64,000 bases of DNA from JAPHSX01 sp041554195 (lineage in GTDB: Bacteria; Pseudomonadota; Gammaproteobacteria; Thiohalomonadales; Thiohalomonadaceae): contig JBFFMJ010000005.1 in NCBI GenBank assembly GCA_041554195.1, forward strand, positions 1 to 64,000, written 5' to 3'. The first letter of the stretch is position 1; each line of letters opens with the position of its first letter. Shown here one piece after another: positions 17,332 through 25,978 of the stretch. The notes beneath the pieces are model-generated. The model did not search any database. It was not told where the DNA came from and worked only from the letters and a program-made list of their open reading frames with translations. A program made the translations under genes and the position numbers.

Positions 17332-17682
17332 CTAGAAATAGCGCTGATCACTCAGTAAGTCTTGAATATCTTTAAGAATGAGCACTCCAACGCTGTCAAA
17401 ATTAATCCCAACCATCCCGTTCTTTAGGTGGACCACCGTTGCCTCAATGACATGATCACGGCTGCACTCTTCAGGTTTTGGTGTGAGGCAGAGGCTGAGC
17501 TGCTCACCTAGCTTGGGGATCACACTATTTGAATATATCGCCATGCCGCTCAGGCTAATATCATAGACAGTGAAGGTATGGGTCTGCGCCGATGCATCAC
17601 GACAGGATAACGACACGTTGACCTCCAGCCGTTTGCGCGGATAGCGTCGTCGTTCACTTTCATGCTCCTGAAGCATCGTCAT
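17332..17682 (-). CDS. PilZ domain protein (c-di-GMP binding)
   Basis: A 116-residue single-domain PilZ protein. It has the RxxxR-type motif (RRRYPRKRLEV, residues 11-21) and DISLSGM near residue 43, a D/NxSxxG motif, so c-di-GMP binding is expected. Output partners are not evident. It is convergent with tpm, about 25 bases away. The diguanylate cyclase at 8718 is encoded nearby but not linked. Confidence 0.85.
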   Translation of the reverse strand: MTMLQEHESERRRYPRKRLEVNVSLSCRDASAQTHTFTVYDISLSGMAIYSNSVIPKLGEQLSLCLTPKPEECSRDHVIEATVVHLKNGMVGINFDSVGVLILKDIQDLLSDQRYF

Positions 17683-18009
17683 TCCCTTTCTTTCTATCGT
17701 CTTATAGAGGATGGGGGCTTTTGCTTATTATTCAATGATTTCTGCATGTTAGCGTGTTCTGGCGGTGAAAGGGAGAAAAGCTTACGCCCTTAATCGTGAT
17801 ATAGTGACATTGTGTTGTATACATCCTACGCAAGTAATTATCCACACAGTTTGATGCTTAAAGCGAAAACTCTTCCCGATATAAGGCCGTCCCGCTAACC
17901 GCCTGCTTAGTGCATTATGTAATAACAGCACCATAAAAGTCTCGTCCGGTACACCGTCGCACTGGCACTGAGTATTCTAGCGTGAGGCAGGCTCAAAACT
18001 GAAGCGTGG

Positions 18010-18102
18010 CTAGTCGTCAGGATGTTCAAGGACGATGACAAAGGGGATGTCACGCTTATGCAGCACCTCTACTTCCCTGTTCACCAGTGGTATCCCGACG
18101 CC
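18010..18102 (-). pseudogene. Possible receiver-domain remnant
   Basis: A 30-codon open stretch on the minus strand reads IPLVNREVEVLHKRDIPFVI followed by VLEHPDD and TAG. The order (a hydrophobic helix, then RDIPFVIV, then a loop) resembles the middle of response-regulator receiver domains. No start codon or remaining domain is present. Low confidence. Confidence 0.2.
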
Positions 18103-18431
18103 TCAGGCGTTGATAGTCAGGGTGTACCGCTATTGGGGCTAGCCCCATTCCCTACTGAATACTTTAATGGTTACCGGCCAAATAGCATGTGGTCAATGCG
18201 TTGTTGTTCACTCTCAAAGGCGAGCTAGTTTGGCTGGTGATAGCTGAGATATTATTGATTTTTTTGCGGCGAATAGCTGACGTTCTTTACTGCGTGAATA
18301 AGTTTGTAACTCATCTGACACCTCCCCCTTAAATAAAGAGGTGTGCGATTTTAATAACGGTATCTGTATCTTAAATAAAATACTTTCAGAGAGGAAAAGT
18401 TGATATGGCAGCAGATGTTTGTGAAGCAAGT

Positions 18432-18477
18432 TTGAACTGACAGAAACCGTTTGAGAAATCAGTAACTGTCAGTTCAA
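18432..18477. other. Perfect 12-base inverted repeat
   Basis: TTGAACTGACAG (18432-18443) and CTGTCAGTTCAA (18466-18477) pair perfectly across a 22-base loop. It lies just beyond the 3' end of the DUF2846 gene. There is no T-run on the minus strand, so it is not a canonical intrinsic terminator. It could be an mRNA-stabilising 3' hairpin or a trace of a mobile element. Confidence 0.5.
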
Positions 18478-18493
18478 GTCTGAATTTCTGCAA

Positions 18494-18955
18494 CTAAGTG
18501 CCACAATTTCCTTTGGTGGCCATGTTGAGTTCAGCTAATTCACTCTTGCCAGTGGCTTCATCCTTCTGCTCAATCCCTGCGCCACCTACCAATAGACCCA
18601 TTTTCAAGTATTGTTCGAAGAAATATAACATCCCACTTTTCATGTTAACAACCAGATCGTTTGGAGAGAACTCCGACTCTGTGGATATAGTGTGGTCCAT
18701 GTCGCCATCAACTTCATGATAAAAGAATACCCCTTTTGCTGTCTCACCGATGCATTTTTTGTCGATCCAAACACTCTTTTTGAGTGCGGCACCAAAGTGA
18801 CTGTCTTTACGATAAACGTATACCCCCGCCTTATTTGCTCCAGGAGAATTAAACTCTTTCGCCTTATTGGATGCTGCAGCGGACTCCATTGGAACCGAGG
18901 CACAACCAGACAAGAGAGAAATAGAGACGACCATCGCGAGTAGTGCTTTTTTCAT
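18494..18955 (-). CDS. DUF2846 lipoprotein
   Basis: A 153-residue lipoprotein with signal MKKALLAMVVSISLLSGC and lipobox LSGC (Cys18). The mature part has AGVYVYRKDSHFGAALKKSV and FFYHEVDGDMDHTIS, the pattern of the DUF2846 family, whose role is unknown. It is AT-richer than most of the window and stands alone. Two strong hairpins flank it, one downstream (18432) and one further upstream (19080), which hints at an acquired cassette. Confidence 0.7.
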   Translation of the reverse strand: MKKALLAMVVSISLLSGCASVPMESAAASNKAKEFNSPGANKAGVYVYRKDSHFGAALKKSVWIDKKCIGETAKGVFFYHEVDGDMDHTISTESEFSPNDLVVNMKSGMLYFFEQYLKMGLLVGGAGIEQKDEATGKSELAELNMATKGNCGT

Positions 18956-19079
18956 TTGTAACTCCTTAATTATAATTTAACCGTTTTTTTTATATCCTAA
19001 AAAACATTCGACACTCCAAAGGCTTCTTTTATGCGTACATTTGTGATGTCTGAAAATATCACTTGATATAAATAGACTA

Positions 19080-19105
19080 TTTAGTCTCTGGGAACGGAGA
19101 CTAAA
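19080..19105 (+). other. 11-pair hairpin with GGAA tetraloop
   Basis: TTTAGTCTC (19080-19088) and GAGACTAAA (19097-19105) pair perfectly. A U-G and a G-C pair extend the stem, closing a GGAA loop of the GNRA type. It is upstream of the DUF2846 gene, and no T-run follows. It is either a structured RNA element or a dyad operator. Confidence 0.45.
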
Positions 19106-19245
19106 TGAACAATATAACGGAACGGGTTCTCGGGAGTGATCATGGGGAGGTGTGTGATATCCATGCCCGGTGCTCATTCCCTTGAGCCCTTAGCATATCT
19201 CGACGAGGCTTTGATGGAAACCCCGGCATAGTGTAAGAGTCGGTG

Positions 19246-20364
19246 TTACGGCTGGTACCGAATACCCTGTTGGGCGAGGTAGTCGATGACAGCCTGCTTG
19301 TCGCCCTTAAAGGCGATCTGTTTTTCGTTGGTCTTGATCTGGTAGTCGTACATCGGGTCGTAGTAATTGCCGAGCAGTTCGCCTATCCACTGGCGATGGG
19401 CCTCCACCTCGCCGCTGTCGCGTTGAATGGCTATGGCGTTCTCCAGCACCTTGCGCAGTTCGGCGTGGCGGGTACCGCCGAGGCGTTTTTTGATCTTGTC
19501 CATGCTGGTGAGCAGAGAGTCGGCCCACTTGTTAAAGCCCTGCTGCTCGCCATAGAGGGCGACGTGTTCGGCCAGTGACTCGTGAATGTACTCCTGATGC
19601 GTAATGTCTACGCGCTCCTCCAGCGAGGCTTCAAGTACCACCAGCGGAGAGTCGCGGAATTTATCGCGAATATTGTCAGGCATGAAGCAGGAGCCGACGT
19701 TACGGTGTTCGTCTTCCACCGCGAAGGCGGGGTTACCGGCGGCGCGTATTTTAATTAATTCAATCGACAGCGCATTCTCAAAACTGATCTGTCGTGGCTG
19801 CGGCGTGGCGTGGTTGCCGAAGGCAGAGCCGCGATGCCAGGCCAGCCCCTCCAGGTCGACCATCGGGCTGAGCTTGTGCAGCAGCACGGTCTTGCCGACA
19901 CCGGTACGACCGCCGAGGACAAAGGGGTGCACCTCTTGACTGCTGACCTCCAGCTCATCAATCAGGAAACGGCGTAGTGCCTTGTAACCGCCCTTAATGC
20001 GCGGATACATAATGCCGGTCTCTTCATACAGCCACTGCTGGGAGATTTTCGAACGCATGCCGCCACGAAAACAGTAGAGCACACCCTCGGGGTGGGCCTC
20101 GGCAAAGGCTTTCCATTCGGCGATGCGATCTGCCTTGTGCTGGCCGGTGACCAGTTCGTGGCCGAGGTCGATGGCGGCGTCCTGCCCAAGGTGTTTGTAC
20201 TGTTTTCCAATTTGATTGCGTTCTTCGTCGTCGATCAACCAGTGGTTTTCGGCGTGGGGAAAGTGGCCCTGATAAAACTCGATGGGAGCGCGCACGTCGA
20301 GCAGTGGCACATTCTCGGTAACGAGGCGACGAAAATCTTCTACCTGTGGCAGTTCCTGTGACAT
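19246..20364 (-). CDS. mnmH: tRNA 2-selenouridine synthase
   Basis: A 372-residue protein (also SelU/YbbB). The N-terminal rhodanese domain begins LLDVRAPIEFYQGHFP and has the active Cys in LYCFRGGMRS near residue 97. The C-terminal P-loop domain has GGRTGVGKTVLL near residue 150. It converts wobble 2-thiouridine to 2-selenouridine in tRNA-Lys, -Glu and -Gln using selenophosphate, through a geranylated intermediate. It lies 13 bases after selD on the same strand, so substrate synthesis and use are co-transcribed. Confidence 0.93.
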   Translation of the reverse strand: MSQELPQVEDFRRLVTENVPLLDVRAPIEFYQGHFPHAENHWLIDDEERNQIGKQYKHLGQDAAIDLGHELVTGQHKADRIAEWKAFAEAHPEGVLYCFRGGMRSKISQQWLYEETGIMYPRIKGGYKALRRFLIDELEVSSQEVHPFVLGGRTGVGKTVLLHKLSPMVDLEGLAWHRGSAFGNHATPQPRQISFENALSIELIKIRAAGNPAFAVEDEHRNVGSCFMPDNIRDKFRDSPLVVLEASLEERVDITHQEYIHESLAEHVALYGEQQGFNKWADSLLTSMDKIKKRLGGTRHAELRKVLENAIAIQRDSGEVEAHRQWIGELLGNYYDPMYDYQIKTNEKQIAFKGDKQAVIDYLAQQGIRYQP

Positions 20365-20377
20365 GCAGTAATTACTT

Positions 20378-21424
20378 TTATTTAACGGTGATCAGCGGGC
20401 CGTCGCCCGCCTCGATAAGCTGGCCGATGGGGCTAAGTTGCATCCCCTCTGCGGCGGTGAGGGCGATGAACTGGGCTTCAACCTCGGGGCGCACCGCCAC
20501 CAGCAGGCCGCCGGAGGTCTGCGGATCGCAGAGCAGGGCACGCTGGGTATCGGTCATCTCCCCAACCTTGTGGCCGTAGCTGGCGAAGTTGCGCTCGGCA
20601 CCGCCCGGTGAGCAGCCCATGGCGATGTACTCTTCGATGCTCTTCAGTTTTGGCACGGCGGCGTAGTCGATCTCGGCGCGTACCTCGCTGCCCGCGCACA
20701 TCTCGCGCAGGTGGCCGAGCAGGCCGAAGCCGGTAACGTCGGTCATTGCGGTGATGCCCTCCAGCTGCCCCAGCGCACTGCCGATCTTGTTAAGCTGGCA
20801 CATGGTGTCGGGGGCAAGGCGCTGGTGCTCAGGTTTTAACAGCTTTTTCTTCAGCGCGGTGGTGAGGATGCCGATACCCAGCGGCTTGGTCAGATAGAGC
20901 TTGCAGCCCGCCTCGGCGGTGTTGTTCTGCTTGAGGTGTTTGTTCTGCACGATACCGGTGACGGCGAGGCCGAAGATCGGCTCCGGCGAGTCGATGGAGT
21001 GGCCACCCGCCAGCGGGATACCCGCATCGGCACAGGCGGCACGGCCACCGTCGACCACCTGACTGGCCACCTCCGGTCCCAGTTTATCGATGGGCCAGCC
21101 GAAGATGGCGATGGCCATCAGTGGCTGACCGCCCATGGCGTAGACATCGGAGATGGCATTGGTGGCGGCGATGCGACCAAACTCAAAGGGGTCATCGACG
21201 ATAGGCATGAAGAAGTCGGTCGTGCTGATCACCGAGCGGCCATCGTCCAGATCGTAGGCGGCGGCATCGTCGCGTGAATCGTTGCCCACCAGCAGTTTAG
21301 GGTCAACCGGCATGGCAAAGCCGCTGTTGAGGATCTCCTCCAGCAGATTGGGGGCGATCTTGCAGCCGCAGCCGGAACCGTGGCTGTACTCGGTCATGCG
21401 AATGGGGGGCAGTTTGTTGCTCAC
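20378..21424 (-). CDS. selD: Selenide, water dikinase (selenophosphate synthetase)
   Basis: A 348-residue enzyme making selenophosphate from selenide and ATP. The N-terminal flexible loop is EYSHGSGCGCKI, with cysteines at both active positions and no selenocysteine. The ATP/metal residues lie in GNDSRDDAAAYDL, ISTTDFFMPIVDDP and GGHSID, and MTDVTGFGLLGH is intact. GTG 21424 is chosen because the product then matches the E. coli length (347) and N-terminus; the frame is open much further upstream. It is the first gene of selD-mnmH. No selA, selB or selC is visible in the window. Confidence 0.93.
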   Translation of the reverse strand: MSNKLPPIRMTEYSHGSGCGCKIAPNLLEEILNSGFAMPVDPKLLVGNDSRDDAAAYDLDDGRSVISTTDFFMPIVDDPFEFGRIAATNAISDVYAMGGQPLMAIAIFGWPIDKLGPEVASQVVDGGRAACADAGIPLAGGHSIDSPEPIFGLAVTGIVQNKHLKQNNTAEAGCKLYLTKPLGIGILTTALKKKLLKPEHQRLAPDTMCQLNKIGSALGQLEGITAMTDVTGFGLLGHLREMCAGSEVRAEIDYAAVPKLKSIEEYIAMGCSPGGAERNFASYGHKVGEMTDTQRALLCDPQTSGGLLVAVRPEVEAQFIALTAAEGMQLSPIGQLIEAGDGPLITVK

Positions 21425-21554
21425 GTGAGGTAAATCCTTGCTGATTGGGGCAATGTGAAGCAGATTATACACTAGAGTCGTGAGTGCGATGGAGGGGGAT
21501 AAGGGCTCCCCCACCGCTGTTGTTTTATCAGCTATGAGATGGTGTGGGATGTGG

Positions 21555-22040
21555 ATGAAGATTTGTAAAGCGGTTGTTCTTTGCCTGGTGATGGGGCTGG
21601 CTATGGGGGGGGCCGCGGCGCAGGCGCCGCAGCCTGATGTCAGCACCCTGTTAAAAGAGGCGGCGGCCGGCGATGCCCATGCCCAGCTTAATCTTGGTGC
21701 CGCCTATGATAACGGCATCGGTGTTAAGCGTGACCTCGATAAGGCGCTGCACTGGTATCAAAAGGCGGCAGAACAGGGGCTGGCCGAGGCGCAGTTCAAT
21801 CTGGCTCACCTGCTGGTTGCCGAGGAGCTGAGCGCCGTTGCCGCCGCCGAGTGGATGCTTAAGGCCGCCGAGCAGGGCCTGCCCGATGCCGAGTACCTGA
21901 TGGGGGTGATCTACGCCGAAGGGATTGGGGTGGAGATGAATGACCAGATGGCGATGCACTGGCTACAGCGCGCCGTAAAGAGTAACAGCGCTGAGGCGAA
22001 AGAGTTTTTGCAGCAGCACTACGGGGTAGGGGAGCGTTAA
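21555..22040 (+). CDS. Sel1-repeat (SLR) exported protein
   Basis: A 161-residue protein with signal peptide MKICKAVVLCLVMGLAMGG ending AAAQA. Three Sel1-like repeats follow, for example AQLNLGAAYDNGIGVKRDLD and AEYLMGVIYAEGIGVEMNDQ. These 36-residue alpha-alpha repeats are scaffolds for protein-protein contacts, here in the periplasm. No partner is evident. ATG 21555 gives the cleanest signal peptide; ATG 21549 is an alternative. It diverges from selD. Confidence 0.75.
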   Translation: MKICKAVVLCLVMGLAMGGAAAQAPQPDVSTLLKEAAAGDAHAQLNLGAAYDNGIGVKRDLDKALHWYQKAAEQGLAEAQFNLAHLLVAEELSAVAAAEWMLKAAEQGLPDAEYLMGVIYAEGIGVEMNDQMAMHWLQRAVKSNSAEAKEFLQQHYGVGER

Positions 22041-22188
22041 TGTTGGATGCATAGTGGCATGTAACAGTAACGATAAAGGGTGATTGAGCATGCCCTTGAG
22101 TAAACGGTAGCGTCGACAGTGGCGACTACAAGCGGGCTCTGGTCCATAACCATGTGACTGGCGGCATCGCCAGTGCAGCGATCAATGA

Positions 22189-22389
22189 TGGCCCTCAGTT
22201 CAGAGGTGGCTTAAGTTTGATATCCGGTTGGTGTATTGCCGATTGGCTGTGGCAGTGGTGGTGCTGAAGGGGGAGCACCCGCGCGATGTCATTAACAACA
22301 TTGCCGATTCACTGATTGTCAGGGCCGGTGAGGCGATGTACCGGGCAAAGAAGTCGGGCAAGGGGTGTTGTCCTATTTATGATAGTTAA
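22189..22389 (+). pseudogene. GGDEF-domain C-terminal remnant
   Basis: An open stretch with no start codon ends in ADSLIVRAGEAMYRAKKSGK and TAA at 22387. ADxAMYxAKKxGK is the hallmark of the C-terminal end of GGDEF domains. Upstream, VAVVVLKGEHPRDVINN matches the strand and helix before it. The GGDEF motif and everything upstream are lost, and the frame is closed by TGA at 22186. It is a decayed diguanylate cyclase gene occupying the gap before bipA. Confidence 0.65.
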
Positions 22390-22474
22390 ACAGGTATCGG
22401 TGGAAATTCCGTGTGTATATAAGGCAAACCAGATATAATCGCCGCCAATTTTGCCCCTTTATGGAATATCCCCT

Positions 22475-24292
22475 GTGATTGAGAACCTTCGCAACATCGC
22501 CATCATCGCTCACGTTGACCATGGTAAGACTACCCTGGTTGATGAGCTCCTTAAGCAATCCGACACCCTCGGTGAGCGTGCCCAGCTCGAAGAGCGTGCC
22601 ATGGACTCCAACGATCAGGAGCGTGAGCGCGGCATTACCATCCTTGCCAAGCCGACCGCCATTCGCTGGGGCGAGTACCGTATTAACATTGTTGACACCC
22701 CCGGACACGCCGACTTCGGCGGTGAGGTGGAGCGCGTTCTCTCTATGGTGGACTCCGTACTGCTGCTGGTTGATGCGGTTGAAGGCCCGATGCCGCAGAC
22801 CCGCTTCGTTACCGAGAAGGCGTTGGCGCGTGGTCTTAAGCCGATCGTTGTGGTGAACAAGGTCGACCGTCCGGCAGCACGTCCCGAGTGGGCACTGGAT
22901 CAGACCTTTGACCTGTTTGACCGCCTTGGTGCCACCGATGAGCAGCTCGACTTCCCGGTGGTCTACGCTTCCGGCCTGGGTGGCTTTGCCGGCCTTGACC
23001 CTGACGTGCGTGAAGGTGACATGACACCGCTGCTACAGACCGTTGTCGACTTCGTTCATCCGCCACAGGTTGAACCGGAAGACCCCTTCCAGTTACAGGT
23101 TTCACAGCTCGATTACAGCAGCTACGTCGGTGTTATCGGCATTGGTCGTATCAGCCGTGGACGGATTAAGACCAACACCCCGGTGGTCGTGGTGGATGCG
23201 GAAGGCCAGCGCCGTAAAGGTCGTGTGCTGCAGCTCTATGGCTTCATGGGGCTGGAGCGTATTGAGGTGGATGAGGCACAGGCAGGCGACATCGTCTGCT
23301 TCACCGGTCTCGATCCGCTCAACATCTCTGACACCCTGTGTGACCCGGAGGCCGTTGAGGCGCTGGCACCGCTGAGCGTGGATGAGCCGACCGTGAGCAT
23401 GACCTTCCAGGTCAATAACTCACCCTTCGCTGGTAAGGACGGCAAGTTCGTTACCTCGCGTCAGATTAAAGAGCGTCTGGATCAGGAGCTGGTTCACAAC
23501 GTGGCACTGCGCGTCGAGCAGGGCTCTGATCCGGACAAGTTCCGCGTCTCCGGTCGTGGTGAGCTCCACCTCTCGGTACTGATCGAGAACATGCGCCGTG
23601 AAGGCTTTGAGCTGGGTGTTTCACGCCCCGAGGTTATCATCCGCACCATCGACGGCGAGCCGCAGGAGCCCTTCGAGCAGGTCACCGTGGATGTGGAAGA
23701 CCAGCATCAGGGCGGTGTGATGGAGAAGCTGGGTGCCCGTGGTGGTGATCTGAAAAATATGGTGCCGGACGGCCATGGTCGTGTGCGTCTCGACTACATT
23801 ATGCCGGCGCGCGGCCTTATCGGTTTCCGTACCGAGTTTCTCACCGCGACCCAGGGTTCGGGTCTGATCTATAGCGTCTTCGACCACTACGGCCCGTTCA
23901 AGCGCGGTGACTACGGTAGTCGCATGAACGGCGTGATGATCGCCAATGCCACCGGTAAGGCATTGACCAACTCCATCTTCAACCTGCAGGAGCGTGGCCG
24001 CATGTTTATCGGTCACGGTGCCGAGGTCTACGAGGGAATGATCATCGGTCTGCACTCACGCAGCAACGACCTGGTGGTGAACGCCCTCAAGGGTAAGCAG
24101 CTGACCAACGTGCGAGCCTCGGGCACCGATGAGGCCCAGGTGCTGACCCCGCCGGTGGTTCACACCCTGGAGCAGGCGCTGGAGTTCGTTGATGATGATG
24201 AGCTGGTGGAGGTAACACCTAACCACATTCGACTGCGTAAGAAGTTACTGGCCGAGCATGAGCGCAAGACGGCATCGCGCAAAAAGAACTAA
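22475..24292 (+). CDS. bipA: Ribosome-binding GTPase BipA/TypA
   Basis: A 605-residue translational GTPase. It has the G1 motif AHVDHGKTT, G3 DTPGHADFGGEVE and G4 NKVDRPAARP, then domains II, III and V and the BipA-specific C-terminal domain (VFDHYGPFKRGDYGSRMNGV and RLRKKLL). It binds the 70S ribosome and aids 50S assembly, especially under cold or stress. GTG 22475 (VIENLRNIAIIAH) aligns with the E. coli start; the longer TTG start adds unrelated residues. A strong terminator follows at 24299. Confidence 0.95.
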   Translation: MIENLRNIAIIAHVDHGKTTLVDELLKQSDTLGERAQLEERAMDSNDQERERGITILAKPTAIRWGEYRINIVDTPGHADFGGEVERVLSMVDSVLLLVDAVEGPMPQTRFVTEKALARGLKPIVVVNKVDRPAARPEWALDQTFDLFDRLGATDEQLDFPVVYASGLGGFAGLDPDVREGDMTPLLQTVVDFVHPPQVEPEDPFQLQVSQLDYSSYVGVIGIGRISRGRIKTNTPVVVVDAEGQRRKGRVLQLYGFMGLERIEVDEAQAGDIVCFTGLDPLNISDTLCDPEAVEALAPLSVDEPTVSMTFQVNNSPFAGKDGKFVTSRQIKERLDQELVHNVALRVEQGSDPDKFRVSGRGELHLSVLIENMRREGFELGVSRPEVIIRTIDGEPQEPFEQVTVDVEDQHQGGVMEKLGARGGDLKNMVPDGHGRVRLDYIMPARGLIGFRTEFLTATQGSGLIYSVFDHYGPFKRGDYGSRMNGVMIANATGKALTNSIFNLQERGRMFIGHGAEVYEGMIIGLHSRSNDLVVNALKGKQLTNVRASGTDEAQVLTPPVVHTLEQALEFVDDDELVEVTPNHIRLRKKLLAEHERKTASRKKN

Positions 24293-24298
24293 TAACAA

Positions 24299-24324
24299 AC
24301 GGGGCTTTAAGCCCCGTTTTTTTT
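24299..24324 (+). terminator. Intrinsic terminator of bipA
   Basis: Stem ACGGGGC / GCCCCGT with loop TTTAA, followed by eight T residues, seven bases after the bipA stop. Confidence 0.95.
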
Positions 24325-24640
24325 GCACGGATTTTGGAACCTGGTCAGGATTCGATGTGATACTCAGGCCTTTGTGTTGCGGTACTGTTAGTCAAAACCG
24401 TAACCGATGGGGCCATGTCCCGGTACACTGACATAGCCTCGCTGGTTGCTACGGCTTTAGTTGCCTGGGCTGAAGCGCTTGTATCTAATGCCCTTGTGTC
24501 GTGCCCGTTATGCGGCTGGGTCACCCGGCTCGAATAACCATGCTATTGGCATGGTCGATTTCTCTGCGGTATCGACTTTAATTGTCATAGATAAATAGTA
24601 GGTATTTATCATTTGCCGATAACTAAGAGGTGTCTAGACC
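24325..24640. other. Intergenic stretch without a recognisable gene
   Basis: After the bipA terminator no coding frame with family features is visible. A small inverted repeat (ACCATGC, five bases, GCATGGT) occurs at 24537-24555. The last 60 bases are AT-rich and probably hold the promoter of the DsrE gene. Confidence 0.4.
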
Positions 24641-25084
24641 ATGCGTAACTTGCCAATCTTTACCGCGTTGTTTGCCCTGCTCGGGCTGTTCTCTCTCAAC
24701 GCACAAGCCGCACATAGCGAGTACAGTGCCGACAAACATAAGGTAGTGATTCAGGTTAGTAGTGACGATGCTCGCACGCAGACCATCGCCATGAATAATG
24801 CGGTGAACTTGCAGAAGGAGCTGGGCATGGACAATGTGGCGATCGAGATCGTCGCCTATGGGCCCGGTCTGTCGATGCTTATCGCCGGGGCCAAACAGTC
24901 GCAGCGGGTCGCCAGCCTGGCGCAACAGGATATCGTCTTTAGTGCCTGTGGCAATACCATGAAAAAGGTCGAGCAGAAGCAGGGCAAGCCTGTCGTGCTA
25001 AGTGATGGGGTGGGGGTTGTCTCCGCCGGGGTGTTGCGCATTATGGAGTTGCAGGAGCAGGGCTACTCCTATGTGCGACCGTGA
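24641..25084 (+). CDS. Periplasmic DsrE-family protein
   Basis: A 147-residue protein with signal peptide MRNLPIFTALFALLGLFSLN ending AQAAHS. The DsrE-like domain that follows has VVIQVSSDDARTQTIAMNNA and ACGNTMKK. It has a single conserved cysteine near residue 104. Members of this group appear in sulfur-metabolising bacteria and may bind sulfane sulfur, but the role of the exported form is not established. Promoter and ribosome site (AGAGGTG) are its own; the next gene is 120 bases away. Confidence 0.75.
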   Translation: MRNLPIFTALFALLGLFSLNAQAAHSEYSADKHKVVIQVSSDDARTQTIAMNNAVNLQKELGMDNVAIEIVAYGPGLSMLIAGAKQSQRVASLAQQDIVFSACGNTMKKVEQKQGKPVVLSDGVGVVSAGVLRIMELQEQGYSYVRP

Positions 25085-25205
25085 TAGCGCGGTAAGGGGT
25101 TGCTGACATACGGCCCTAAGCTAGCTACTGTTTTGTGACGCACTTGAACTATTATCTATTGCTACACTGTACAATATGATTTTGACTAATATGGAGAAAA
25201 TACCA

Positions 25206-25862
25206 ATGAAGCGGCTGACGATTGTTGTTGCAGCAGGTGTCATGATGCTGGGCGGTTGTGCCTCGACCAGTGAGACCGATGATGCCGGAAATGATAAGAC
25301 GGTAGGGGGGGCGATTATTGGCGGTATCTTAGGTGGTGTTATTGCCAACAATAGCGGCAAGCAGTCCAGCGGCAAGACCGCGATGGGTGTTATTGCCGGG
25401 GCCACCGCTGGCGGTCTCATTGGTAATCAAATGGACAAGAAAGAGGAGAAACTGCGCCAGATCGCCGCCGAGCGTGACGCCAGAGAGATGGAGGTGGTGC
25501 GAGTGCGCGAAGACCTGATCCGTATTAGTGTCTCTTCCGAAGCCTCTTTTGATTTTGACCGAGATACAGTGAAGCCCGAATTTAAGCCGACTCTTAACAA
25601 GGTGGCGGATGTACTCTACAACGATCCCAAGCAAAGTATTCGCGTAGTTGGTCATACCGATAGCAAGGGCAGTGCGGATTACAATCAGCGCCTTTCAGAG
25701 CGCCGAGCCCAGGCTACCGCCAGCTACTTAATCAGTCAGGGTGTTGCCTCCTCCCAGGTGCAGGTGGAAGGTCGTGGTGAGAGCGAACCGCGTGCCGATA
25801 ACAGCACCGCAGCCGGGCGGGCACAAAACCGCCGTGTGGAGATCTTCCTGCAGCAGCTTTAA
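25206..25862 (+). CDS. OmpA-family lipoprotein with glycine-zipper segment
   Basis: A 218-residue outer-membrane lipoprotein with signal MKRLTIVVAAGVMMLGGC and lipobox LGGC (Cys18). Residues 32-80 are a glycine-zipper segment (GGAIIGGILGGVIANN, IAGATAGGLIGNQ). The C-terminal OmpA domain (130-218) has FDFDRDTVKP, VVGHTDSKGSADYNQRLSER and the peptidoglycan-binding Asp/Arg pair. It tethers the outer membrane to peptidoglycan, like YiaD. ATG 25206 gives the intact lipobox and follows GGAGAAAAT. Confidence 0.88.
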   Translation: MKRLTIVVAAGVMMLGGCASTSETDDAGNDKTVGGAIIGGILGGVIANNSGKQSSGKTAMGVIAGATAGGLIGNQMDKKEEKLRQIAAERDAREMEVVRVREDLIRISVSSEASFDFDRDTVKPEFKPTLNKVADVLYNDPKQSIRVVGHTDSKGSADYNQRLSERRAQATASYLISQGVASSQVQVEGRGESEPRADNSTAAGRAQNRRVEIFLQQL

Positions 25863-25978
25863 GGTGTGTTGACGCGGCGGGCATCAGCCTGCCCCGTCTG
25901 TTTGTAGTACGGACTGGAAATACTCTGGTCACGATTCTATGATGCAGGAAAATCTCTAAGTGCGGAGCACCGTTTTCC

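Larger units (their letters stand above)
17683..18493. other. Gene-poor 810-base stretch
   Basis: No convincing intact gene is present. Short open frames on both strands lack ribosome sites and family features. The stretch contains a fragment on the minus strand that looks like part of a receiver domain (18010-18102) and an inverted repeat at 18432-18477. Composition is AT-richer than the flanks, suggesting decayed or acquired DNA. Confidence 0.5.

Noticed and set aside
18022..18228. 68-codon plus-strand frame in the gene-poor stretch
   Set aside because: No ribosome site, no recognisable domain, and it runs opposite to a better minus-strand remnant.
18214..18429. 71-codon minus-strand frame before the 18432 hairpin
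   Set aside because: No Shine-Dalgarno sequence and no family features. It may be chance in AT-rich DNA.
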